This document shows positions 1 through 6,710 of a stretch of DNA of 6,896 nt, piece after piece (position 1 is the first letter of the stretch; each line of letters starts with the position of its first letter). A program made the position numbers and the translations under genes. The stretch comes from an uncultured Prevotella sp. GTDB lineage: Bacteria > Bacteroidota > Bacteroidia > Bacteroidales > Bacteroidaceae. The notes under the pieces were generated by a model. It was not told the DNA's origin, made no database searches, and worked only from the letters and a program-made list of their open reading frames with translations. The stretch lies in assembly GCA_900769275.1 (NCBI GenBank), contig CAAGGA010000105.1:1-6896 (forward strand), in the 5' to 3' direction.

Positions 1-22
1 CAGGCGTTGTTGGGGGCTTGCT

Positions 23-58
23 TTTTTGTTATTGTTTTTGTTATTGTTATTGTTTTTG
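23..58. repeat. Hexamer tandem array (TTTTTG/TTATTG)x6
   Basis: There are six uninterrupted 6-bp units with G at 28, 34, 40, 46, 52 and 58. Units 1, 3 and 6 are TTTTTG, and units 2, 4 and 5 are TTATTG. The matching array in the right copy of the element (6794-6829) also has six units, all TTTTTG. A simple repeat of this kind is prone to replication slippage. Confidence 0.85.
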
Positions 59-86
59 TTATTTCTTTTGTCTGCGGCACTGCCAA

Positions 87-110
87 CCAAACACCCAAAC
101 AACCAAACAA
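87..110. repeat. Octamer array CCAAACA(A/C) x3 after the acyl-CoA synthetase stop
   Basis: There are three 8-bp units: CCAAACAC at 87-94, then CCAAACAA at 95-102 and at 103-110. Read on the minus strand, the coding strand of the neighbouring gene, they follow the TAG stop (116-114) after 3 nt as TTGTTTGG, TTGTTTGG and GTGTTTGG. The same unit follows the stop codons of the other genes in the window. Confidence 0.85.
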
Positions 111-113
111 CAC

Positions 114-1922
114 CTAATCCATATACATCTCATCTATCAACTTAGCATAATTCTTGAAGATAACGCCCCGTCGAGTTTTAAGCGTGTTGGTGAGTTCTCC
201 ATTTTCCATTGTGAACGGCTTGGTAAGGAGGCGGAATCTCTTCACCTGCTCATATCCTGCCAGTCCCTGCTGCAAGGTCTCGATGCGGTCGGCAAGCATC
301 TTGAGAATCTTGGGATTGCTGCAGAGGTCTTCACGGGAAGAGAAGGCTACGCCATACTCGCGTGCATATTCCTCCAACAAGCTGTATGCAGGGACAATAA
401 GTGCCGAAACGAACTTCCTCTCGTCTGCAATGACTACAATCTGCTCCACATACTTGTCCACGAGGAACTTTGCCTCCACCGCCTGTGGCGCAACATACTT
501 ACCGTTGGAGGTCTTGTAAAGGTCCTTGATGCGGTCGGTAAGGAACAGTTCGCCGTTCCTCAGATAGCCGGCATCACCCGTGCGGAAGAAGCCATCCTCG
601 GTGAATGCCTCGGCATTAAGGTCGTCCCGCTTATAGTAGCCCTTGGTGATAGTAGGACCTTTGAGCAATATCTCATCGTTCTCGCCAATCCTTATCTCCA
701 CGCCTCTGAGGGGGCGGCCGACAGAACCCACGGTGAACGGTCTGTCCTTATGGTCAGCGGAGACCGTGGCAAGGCTCTCCGTCAGTCCATAGCCCACTAT
801 CATGCAGATGCCGATGGAATGCACGAACGTCTCCACTTCCTCCGACACACGCGCCCCTGCCGTGGGGAATATATTCGGATGTTCCAGTCCGAGCTGCTTG
901 CGGACGAGGGAGAGAATTGTGCTGTTGGCAATCTTGTATTTCAGCATCAAGGTCAATGGCGGCCGTTTTCCACGTGCAAGATACTCTATGTTATAGCGTC
1001 TTCCAGTCTCAAGAGCCGCAAGGAAAAGTTTCTTCTGCATCCCCGTAGCCTTGTCTATCTTCTCCTGCACGCCGGCAAACACCTTTTCCCAAAACCTTGG
1101 CACTGCCGACATACACGTGGGATGAGTCTCACGCATGGACTGCTGTATGCGATGCGGATCGGTATTGATGATAAGCGTAGCACCCTCTGAGAGAGCCAGC
1201 ATATCCCATCCACGCTCAAAGATATGAGTAATGGGAAGGAAAGTGATGACCCTGTCGTTTTCCCTTACCATGACACATTCGTCATTAGCCCACAGCGCAG
1301 CCTGGAACTGCCCATAGGTAAGCATCACTCCCTTGCTCGCTCCTGACGTACCCGAAGTATAAAGGATATTAATCAAATCCTCATCATTTGCCTGCTTCCA
1401 GAGCGTCTCCACTTCCGACTGCCTCGGAAAGCCGTCTGCATACTTCAGGAAGTCAGCGAAATATATCGAACTGGCATCATGTTCCGCCCTTACCACGTTG
1501 GAATCATATATGATGATACGCTCCAGCGAAGGACATAACATCTGTACACGCCGCGCCTTGTCATACTGTTCCTGCTCCCCGACAAAGATAATCCTGATGT
1601 CCGCATCATTGATGACGAACTGTATCTGCTCCTCACTGCTCGTGGCATAGAAAGGAATCGTGACAGCCCTTATGCCGTATGCACCGAAATCAGTACATAT
1701 ATACTGTATGGAGTTCTGAGAAAAGACTCCGATATTCTCCTGCACGCGCACACCGAGATTGAGCAGGGCATTAGACACCCGCTTCACGTCTTCGGCAAAG
1801 GATTTCCATGACAATTCCCTCCATTGGGACTTTCCGTAGTCGTGATAGACGAAGGCTGTCCTGTCTCCATACTTCCTTGCCTGTTCGTAGGGCAACTGAG
1901 AAAGATGACATCTTGTCTGCAT
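114..1922 (-). CDS. Long-chain fatty acid--CoA ligase (AMP-forming)
   Basis: This 602-aa adenylate-forming enzyme activates long-chain fatty acids: fatty acid + ATP + CoA gives acyl-CoA + AMP + PPi, in the cytoplasm or at the inner membrane. Family signatures are clear. The P-loop YTSGTSGASKG is at residues 188-198, the A5 motif VGYGLTES at 376-383, the FRTGDAGYL motif with ribose-binding Asp at 446-454, and the hinge DRIKDLYKTSNGKYVAP at 463-479. The C-terminal ENGELTNTLKTRR carries the catalytic Lys at about 582. The ITHIFERGWDM segment and the length near 600 aa fit the FAA1/FadD15-type group (COG1022), not E. coli FadD. I chose ATG at 1922 because AGGAG lies 8 nt upstream; the frame stays open 15 codons further but without family similarity. 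It is transcribed divergently from the deacylase and appears monocistronic. The specific acyl chain cannot be read from sequence. All key motifs are intact. Confidence 0.95.
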   Translation of the reverse strand: MQTRCHLSQLPYEQARKYGDRTAFVYHDYGKSQWRELSWKSFAEDVKRVSNALLNLGVRVQENIGVFSQNSIQYICTDFGAYGIRAVTIPFYATSSEEQIQFVINDADIRIIFVGEQEQYDKARRVQMLCPSLERIIIYDSNVVRAEHDASSIYFADFLKYADGFPRQSEVETLWKQANDEDLINILYTSGTSGASKGVMLTYGQFQAALWANDECVMVRENDRVITFLPITHIFERGWDMLALSEGATLIINTDPHRIQQSMRETHPTCMSAVPRFWEKVFAGVQEKIDKATGMQKKLFLAALETGRRYNIEYLARGKRPPLTLMLKYKIANSTILSLVRKQLGLEHPNIFPTAGARVSEEVETFVHSIGICMIVGYGLTESLATVSADHKDRPFTVGSVGRPLRGVEIRIGENDEILLKGPTITKGYYKRDDLNAEAFTEDGFFRTGDAGYLRNGELFLTDRIKDLYKTSNGKYVAPQAVEAKFLVDKYVEQIVVIADERKFVSALIVPAYSLLEEYAREYGVAFSSREDLCSNPKILKMLADRIETLQQGLAGYEQVKRFRLLTKPFTMENGELTNTLKTRRGVIFKNYAKLIDEMYMD

Positions 1923-1930
1923 AATGGCTT

Positions 1931-1935
1931 CTCCT
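1931..1935 (-). promoter_or_regulatory. Shine-Dalgarno AGGAG deciding the ligase start
   Basis: On the minus strand the sequence reads AGGAG, 8 nt before the ATG at 1922. This is good spacing and selects that ATG over an in-frame upstream ATG at 1967. It is the only clear Shine-Dalgarno sequence among the four genes of the window, which is normal for Bacteroidetes. Confidence 0.8.
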
Positions 1936-1954
1936 GTAAGTTTGTTATCAAAGG

Positions 1955-1962
1955 CAAAATTA
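1955..1962 (-). promoter_or_regulatory. Candidate -7 element of the acyl-CoA ligase promoter
   Basis: The minus strand reads TAATTTTG, a full match to the Bacteroidetes primary-sigma -7 consensus TAnnTTTG. It would give a leader of roughly 25 nt that includes the AGGAG site. I see no convincing TTTG -33 element at 19-21 bp upstream, so the call rests on the -7 box and its position. Confidence 0.5.
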
Positions 1963-2058
1963 CACAAATCTTTTGAAAAAAGGGGCTCGTCGCCTGTTTT
2001 TTTTCTCTTTTCGTCATAAAATCACCAGTTATGATGCTATAATATGACAGAAAATGAG

Positions 2059-2066
2059 TAAGTTTG
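2059..2066 (+). promoter_or_regulatory. Candidate -7 element of the deacylase promoter
   Basis: TAAGTTTG matches the Bacteroidetes -7 consensus TAnnTTTG and lies 22 nt before the ATG at 2089. The predicted transcript would have a very short leader without a Shine-Dalgarno sequence. The -33 region is not recognisable. With the minus-strand box at 1955-1962 it makes a compact divergent promoter region. Confidence 0.5.
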
Positions 2067-2088
2067 CATTCAAAACAAGCATTTCGTC

Positions 2089-3138
2089 ATGACAACCCAA
2101 GAACTTACCCAGTCAGCAATAACGTTGCTGCAGCGTCTCATCGCCACGCCCTCCATAAGCCGTGAGGAAGAAAAAGCGGCGTACATCCTCCAAGAAGAGA
2201 TTTCCGGATATGGTTTCCTGCCCCAACGTCAGGGCAACAATATCTGGATATGCGACCCGGAGATGCGCAGCGACCGCCCTACCCTGCTGCTCAATGCGCA
2301 CATCGACACCGTGAAACCCGTGGCATCGTGGACCCGCAACCCGTTCTCGCCCGACATAGAGGGCGACATTCTCTACGGTCTGGGCAGCAACGACTGCGGA
2401 GGAGGATTGGTCTCGTTGCTGCAAGCCTTTCGCCTACTCGTCACACTCCCCCGCAAGTATAACCTCGTCTATCTGGCATCATGCGAAGAGGAAGTGTCGG
2501 GAGTGGGAGGAATACGGAGCGTGATTGACCGCCTTCCACATATTGACGTGGCTATCGTAGGAGAGCCTACGGGGATGCAGCCCGCCGTGGCAGAGAAAGG
2601 ACTCATGGTCATCGACATGACAGCAAAGGGAAAGTCCGGGCACGCTGCACGAGGCGAGGGCATCAATGCCATCTATGAAGCCCTGGATGATATGGTATGG
2701 GTACGTGATTATAAATATGAGAGGGTAAGCGAGTTCCTCGGTCCTACGGTGATGAACCTTACCGTGGTCAACAGCGGCAGTCAGCATAACGTCATCCCCG
2801 ACGAATGCCGGATGATAATAGACGTGCGTTCCAATGAGCATTACACAAACGAGGAACTGTTTGAGATTATCGACAAAAACACAAAATCGGAGTGCAAGGC
2901 TCGTTCCTTCCATCTCCGATCTTCACATATTTCCATTAATCATCCTATTGTAAAAAAACTGTTGGCTATGGGAAAGCACCCTTTCGGTTCACCAACGCTG
3001 AGCGATCAGGCTCTCATGCCTTGGGTATCGCTGAAACTCGGCCCTGGGGAATCGTCACGTTCCCATACCGCCGACGAGTTCATACGCCTGTCAGAGATAG
3101 CTGACGCCATCGAGACGTATGTGGGGGTGGTGGTTTAG
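2089..3138 (+). CDS. argE: M20 family metallo-deacylase (ArgE/DapE type; probable N-acylornithine/N-acylcitrulline deacylase)
   Basis: This 349-aa cytoplasmic zinc hydrolase of peptidase family M20 removes an N-acyl group from an amino-acid intermediate. The metal site can be read directly: HID with ligand His71 and Asp73, SND with bridging Asp102, EEE with general base Glu134 and ligand Glu135, GEP with Glu159, and SRSHTADE with ligand His326. The middle domain (about 172-280) holds the SGHAARGEG stretch typical of the dimerisation/substrate lid, and DVRSNE at 245-250. The C-terminal GPGESSRSHTADEF resembles acetylornithine and acetylcitrulline deacetylases and LysK. In Bacteroides fragilis arginine synthesis is known to use succinylated ornithine, so the natural substrate may be a succinyl rather than an acetyl compound; that is inference. 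No arginine gene lies next to it. The start is ATG 2089, with no Shine-Dalgarno sequence. The stop TAG is the first base triplet of the intergenic inverted repeat. Family assignment is firm; substrate is moderate. Confidence 0.9.
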   Translation: MTTQELTQSAITLLQRLIATPSISREEEKAAYILQEEISGYGFLPQRQGNNIWICDPEMRSDRPTLLLNAHIDTVKPVASWTRNPFSPDIEGDILYGLGSNDCGGGLVSLLQAFRLLVTLPRKYNLVYLASCEEEVSGVGGIRSVIDRLPHIDVAIVGEPTGMQPAVAEKGLMVIDMTAKGKSGHAARGEGINAIYEALDDMVWVRDYKYERVSEFLGPTVMNLTVVNSGSQHNVIPDECRMIIDVRSNEHYTNEELFEIIDKNTKSECKARSFHLRSSHISINHPIVKKLLAMGKHPFGSPTLSDQALMPWVSLKLGPGESSRSHTADEFIRLSEIADAIETYVGVVV

Positions 3139-3282
3139 TTGGTTGGTTTTATACGGTTATGCGGTTTTACGGTTTAGGTTTTTTCGGAAGTTACAATCAG
3201 CATTGACAAACCTCCGCATAACCGTAAAACCGCATAACCGCATAACCGTATAACCGTATAACCGTATAAAACCAAACAACTA
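3136..3282. terminator. Stop-to-stop inverted repeat between convergent genes (probable bidirectional terminator)
   Basis: The left arm is 3136-3174 (39 nt). The right arm is 3220-3240 plus 3265-3282 (39 nt), interrupted by a 24-nt run of three extra octamers. The inner 21 bp (3154-3174 with 3220-3240) pair perfectly. The outer 21 nt (3136-3156 against 3262-3282) pair with a single mismatch. The arms end exactly on the TAG stop codons of the two convergent genes. The spacer 3175-3219 has a further 6-bp pairing (AGGTTT 3176-3181 with AAACCT 3208-3213). The convergent position suggests a shared transcription end, but there is no clean U-tract after either arm, so the terminator role is inferred from structure and location. 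Confidence 0.65.
3214..3269. repeat. Octamer tandem array CCG(T/C)A(T/A)AA x7
   Basis: There are seven contiguous 8-bp units: CCGCATAA, CCGTAAAA, CCGCATAA, CCGCATAA, then CCGTATAA three times. Three complementary units on the other arm (TTATACGG, TTATGCGG and TTTTACGG, at 3149-3172) are the reverse complement of a CCGTAAAA-CCGCATAA-CCGTATAA order. The right array therefore looks like an expansion by three units of an originally matching arm. The left arm could pair with the array in several registers. Confidence 0.9.
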
Positions 3283-5550
3283 CTCCACTTTCGGATAAGC
3301 ACCAGGCTGATAAGAGAAGAAGTTACCAAAAATGTGAGAGTTGTCTTCGTCAAACGTCTGATTCTTCATCCAATTGTATAACGCACGGTTCATAGCATCG
3401 GGATAACCTGCGTAGTCTTCCATACCGCTCACCTCACTGGGTTTAGGACCTACGAATACATAGCGTTGCATATAGTTTGTGGTAAGTCCTTTGGCTTTAT
3501 CAGATTTGTCAGTGGGAGTAAGCAGGGTGCTATCATAATAACACGACTCCACCCTCGCCGCATCACCGACCTGCATTGCCACGCCACTACTGGAGCAACC
3601 ATCCCCTATTGTCAGTCTTCCTGCACTGTAGGAGGCAACGATATAACCGCTGTTTTGCCCTGATATACCGGCTGCATTGCCATCGGTAACTATATCTCCC
3701 ACGTGACTGCATGCCACAATAGAGCCGGTATTGCTGCCCGCTATTCCTCCTACAAAATCTGCGGAGCCGGTATGAGTCACCGTACCGCTAAAGGAACTGG
3801 CACAGACAGTGCCGGCATTACTGCCTGTGATACCTCCGGTTCCGGTCACCCCCTCTCCCGCTGTTGAGACAATACGAATCTGCGTGACGTGGCTGTTCTG
3901 TCCCAGAGCAGCAAAGAACGGCGAACCCCGGAGAAAGGAAATGGCACGCGTGCCGCCGTCAAAACGCCCGTCAAAGGGATGTGCGGCATCACCTATACCT
4001 ACCCATGAGATGTCCGTAGCCGTCACAGAACGCTGCATGACGATGTCTGCATCCAGTTTAACGTACTTCCCATGGAAGTCTTTTGCCGAGGTGACCGCAT
4101 CGCCACTGCCATCCATCACAGTCTCGCTGAAACCCTCTTTCACCTCGTATGCGAATGAGAGAAGCTCTTCGGCACAGGTGATGGTATAAGGGTCATCGAA
4201 ACTATTGCCGGAATGTCCGTAAATATCCACGACAGAACCATCGGTTTTCTTATAAAGCCACGTAGCATCATCGATAGTGGCTTTCGCATCGTTGTGTGTG
4301 GTTATTCTGGCAACCTCCTTGCTGTTGTAGGAGAGAAACGTGGACTTCTTCTTCAGCGAGCCTTGGTCCGGAGTGTCTGTAAACTCCCAGTCGTTGTATT
4401 CCGCTCCGATGGTAATCTGTTCGTCCTTGTGGTTGAGGTTGATGTTTATCGTTGTTGTCTTGCCCGCAAAGAAAGTGACAGCAACAGGCATGACTGCCGT
4501 ATATGTATTTGTCACATCGACGCTTGGGCGTATCGGATTGGGATACTTCGCCTTGAAACTGACCGTAAGTCTGTTCTCTGGAGAGTCACCAATGGTTTCC
4601 GGCACCACTATGCCGTGGAACGTAAAGCGACGGTTGGACCCGACATCCGTGCCCTCTGAGTCTGGAAGCCAAAGACGGATGTCCTTCTTCTGGTCGTAGC
4701 TGACATGATTTTCCCCGTACAAGTCATCAAGCGCAGTCTGGTCATCCGCAGTCAGAGACGTTGCACAAGCGTCATCCTTAGTCCACTTATACATCGTGTG
4801 CATGCCGCAAAGCCTGAGATCCGACACACGTGTCTGAATATCAGCCTGAGAACCTGTGTAACCGCTGATATTCACCACCACCTTGACGTTGGCAAGACCA
4901 TGCTGAAACGTGACAAGAGCCTCAGAGCCTCCTGAAGCAGATACTATGTCATCATGGTAAGCAAACAGGATATCCTCTCCTTTCAATGCGTCTTTGTCTG
5001 CCGTATAGTCGATAAAGGCCGCAACTTCCGCATCATCCTGCGTCATTGTCGTAACGGTCGGGTCGCCCAACGAACCATAGAACACAGACTTGCCATCACC
5101 CGTAGCATAAGGATTCCAGTCGAAATCTTCCTCTTGACTCTGTTGTGGAACGCTGTAACCAATGAAAGTGTGCTCACTGTGGGCATCACTCCAATAGATA
5201 CGTTCCGGATGGAGGTCAGGCTTTTCCACGGTAGAGCCGGTATTGAGGTCACGTTTCCATCCTCCCTCTTCGCCACAATCGAACGCCATGTCGTTATAGT
5301 TGAATGCAGAAATAGGCTGACTGGTGCGACGGATGTCGGTGAGAGTCATCCTGTCACCGGCGACAAATACATCTCTGCCGATGTAGATAGCACCGACAGA
5401 AGCACGCGTTGAAGCCTCGCCGATACGTGCGGAGACAGACCTTATCTCCACTGCCCCGCCAGAGTCCGGAGAGGAGTTGCCGCCAGAGTCTTCAGAGCAG
5501 GAGAACATGAGAAGCAGAACGAATATGAATGGTATATGCCAGTATTTCAT
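3280..5550 (-). CDS. Fimbrillin-family surface lipoprotein with C-terminal GLUG-type repeats
   Basis: This is a 756-aa predicted outer-membrane lipoprotein. It has a hydrophobic signal (residues 4-17) ending in MFS-Cys18, and acidic residues after the cysteine (CSED) as in Bacteroidetes lipoproteins exported to the surface. A fimbrillin (Mfa-like) region spans roughly 35-390. It shows STRAS at 48-52, FQHGLANVKVVVN at 215-227, and the family-typical closing strand IGAEYNDWEF at 381-390. After a linker (about 400-500) comes WVGIGDAAHPFDGRFDGG (516-533) and then degenerate Gly/Ser-rich GLUG-like repeats at about 571-595, 600-622, 627-648 and 655-672, for example GGIAGSNTGSIVACSHVGDI. The last part (about 675-756) is not recognised. 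The start ATG at 5550 overlaps the upstream stop as ATGA, so the two genes form one translationally coupled operon. The role is inferred: pilus tip, accessory pilin or surface adhesin. Confidence 0.9.
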   Translation of the reverse strand: MKYWHIPFIFVLLLMFSCSEDSGGNSSPDSGGAVEIRSVSARIGEASTRASVGAIYIGRDVFVAGDRMTLTDIRRTSQPISAFNYNDMAFDCGEEGGWKRDLNTGSTVEKPDLHPERIYWSDAHSEHTFIGYSVPQQSQEEDFDWNPYATGDGKSVFYGSLGDPTVTTMTQDDAEVAAFIDYTADKDALKGEDILFAYHDDIVSASGGSEALVTFQHGLANVKVVVNISGYTGSQADIQTRVSDLRLCGMHTMYKWTKDDACATSLTADDQTALDDLYGENHVSYDQKKDIRLWLPDSEGTDVGSNRRFTFHGIVVPETIGDSPENRLTVSFKAKYPNPIRPSVDVTNTYTAVMPVAVTFFAGKTTTININLNHKDEQITIGAEYNDWEFTDTPDQGSLKKKSTFLSYNSKEVARITTHNDAKATIDDATWLYKKTDGSVVDIYGHSGNSFDDPYTITCAEELLSFAYEVKEGFSETVMDGSGDAVTSAKDFHGKYVKLDADIVMQRSVTATDISWVGIGDAAHPFDGRFDGGTRAISFLRGSPFFAALGQNSHVTQIRIVSTAGEGVTGTGGITGSNAGTVCASSFSGTVTHTGSADFVGGIAGSNTGSIVACSHVGDIVTDGNAAGISGQNSGYIVASYSAGRLTIGDGCSSSGVAMQVGDAARVESCYYDSTLLTPTDKSDKAKGLTTNYMQRYVFVGPKPSEVSGMEDYAGYPDAMNRALYNWMKNQTFDEDNSHIFGNFFSYQPGAYPKVE

Positions 5551-6710
5551 ACAGCAGGAATATCAGGAAGAGAGTTTGACGGAATTGAGAGTTTGACGGG
5601 ATAGAGCTTGCCTTCTTCAAAAGTCTTACGGTCAAGCTGTATGCTGTAGCGGCGGTCACCGTCACGCAGCCAGAACGTGGCATTATCCGTAAGAATGCAG
5701 GGTGGAACTATGAGGCGGAAATGCTTGTCTCCGTACTTGTATGCGGTATAAATGCCGGTATTGGCTACCGGAGTCAATTCCGTCTTATTATAGGCATATC
5801 CGCCCGCCGGGTTAGGATTCCCGGTCATGGGGTATGCCACGGCCTTGCCGTCAGCTTCGTCAATGACCGCAATGCCGATGACCTTGCCGTTGTTTTTATA
5901 GCTGCACACCGTCTTCTGCTGATAGCCAAACGGGGAATTGACCTTGCTGCGGTTGGCATAATAGTTGCCTACGCAGACCTCAGCCCTGTCTATGTCCGGC
6001 ATTCCTTCAAGCGTGAGCACCGCTTTGTCGGACAATGTCACGGCGTTGCCCTCAGCGTCCTGCATATTTACGTCATCCACGGTTATGTCAAGGCAAGCCA
6101 TCTTATGCTGAAAGGAGAGATGAATATTCCATGCGCCTGTCTGCATGACGGTCTGCGCCCATAGAATGTCACTCGCACAATAGTCTCGCTCAAGTCTCTG
6201 GTCAGCATGAAAGACGTTGGTAAACTGGTCGAGGAGCTGGTTTTTGGCAATAAAGAGTTTCTCTTCGCTCCACGTGACAGCCGTATATATATAAGGTGTC
6301 TGTTGCACCTCTGTATAACCACCGCCATAGATATCGGGACTATATCCAGGCGAATAATCACCATTAACGTCGAAGCCATCGGCAGCCGTCAGGTTTACCC
6401 AACTGTTGCCATTACGCTTCAGGAGGAAGAAAGCATCGTTACTGCCACCACCGGTGGTTTCTCCTATTTCCACAGAGGGGACAAACGGGCAGATAATCTT
6501 TATCATGATGAAATCCCCGTCCTTGAAACTGTCACCTGTTGCACATACACGTGTGCCTGAAACGTCATCCTGGTACGGCTCTACGGACGTCGTGATGCAC
6601 AGTTGAGGGGATTCCTCCCGTTGCTGATCAGGAAGAGTCGTGTCGCTGCATGCCAAGACAAGAGAGGCAAGCAGGAGAGGGATTATGAGTTTTGTTAAGT
6701 CGGTGTGCAT
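5547..6710 (-). CDS. Fimbrillin-family lipoprotein (Mfa-like), first gene of operon
   Basis: This is a 387-aa predicted lipoprotein. It has a hydrophobic signal at residues 8-20 ending LVLA-Cys21 and then SDTTLPD. The segment SGTRVCATGDSFKDGDFIMIK (51-71) fits the fimbrillin N-terminal pattern of a T-R-A/V site followed by the 'F..GD.i.i' strand. FQHKMACLDITV (200-211) and EEGKLYPVKLSI (365-376) match internal and closing strands of the Mfa-like fold. Such proteins are type V pilus subunits or related surface proteins; which subunit class this is cannot be told. I chose ATG 6710 because the signal peptide begins there. The frame stays open to the window edge, but that part is simple-repeat DNA. 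The start is preceded by an A-rich stretch and no Shine-Dalgarno sequence. The stop overlaps the next gene as ATGA. The last 11-12 residues appear to be a frame-shifted addition caused by a small 3' duplication. Confidence 0.9.
   Translation of the reverse strand: MHTDLTKLIIPLLLASLVLACSDTTLPDQQREESPQLCITTSVEPYQDDVSGTRVCATGDSFKDGDFIMIKIICPFVPSVEIGETTGGGSNDAFFLLKRNGNSWVNLTAADGFDVNGDYSPGYSPDIYGGGYTEVQQTPYIYTAVTWSEEKLFIAKNQLLDQFTNVFHADQRLERDYCASDILWAQTVMQTGAWNIHLSFQHKMACLDITVDDVNMQDAEGNAVTLSDKAVLTLEGMPDIDRAEVCVGNYYANRSKVNSPFGYQQKTVCSYKNNGKVIGIAVIDEADGKAVAYPMTGNPNPAGGYAYNKTELTPVANTGIYTAYKYGDKHFRLIVPPCILTDNATFWLRDGDRRYSIQLDRKTFEEGKLYPVKLSIPSNSLPDIPAV
5570..5599 (-). repeat. 13-bp direct repeat with 17-bp period at the fimbrillin 3' end
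   Basis: GAGAGTTTGACGG occurs at 5570-5582 and again at 5587-5599 on the plus strand. On the coding strand the two copies are read in different frames, first as PVKLS and then as PSNS. Removing one 17-bp period would bring a TGA (plus 5563-5565) into frame directly after PVKLSS, 12 nt before the next gene's ATG. Confidence 0.8.

Larger units (their letters stand above)
1..110. repeat. Composite intergenic repeat, left copy
   Basis: This is one of two direct copies of a composite noncoding element; the other is at 6772-6896. Positions 1-30 are identical to 6772-6801, and positions 66-110 match 6852-6896 with one mismatch. Between these blocks lies a T-rich tract that is 15 bp shorter than in the right copy. 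In plus-strand order it consists of a GC-richer block (1-21), six hexamers TTTTTG or TTATTG (23-58), a block containing the small palindrome GGCACTGCC (76-84), and three octamers CCAAACA(A/C) (87-110). On the minus strand it forms the 3' flank of the acyl-CoA synthetase gene, whose stop codon is at 114-116. No open frame in it looks like a protein. The element touches the window edge, so its left limit is unknown. Confidence 0.85.

Noticed and set aside
18..1190. 390-aa plus-strand open frame
   Set aside because: It begins in the T-rich simple repeat and lies antisense to the acyl-CoA ligase, whose motifs are complete. It shows no domain of its own.
1976..2002. A-run, GGGC/GCCT hairpin and T-run resembling an intrinsic terminator
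   Set aside because: The stem is only 4 bp with a mismatch before the A/T run, and it sits between two divergent genes where no transcript is expected to end.
2479..2913. 144-aa minus-strand open frame within the deacylase gene
   Set aside because: It is antisense to the M20 catalytic and lid regions, with no ribosome site and no recognisable domain.
3214..3269. CRISPR-like array
   Set aside because: The 8-bp units are contiguous with no spacers and no cas genes are nearby. It is a simple tandem repeat.
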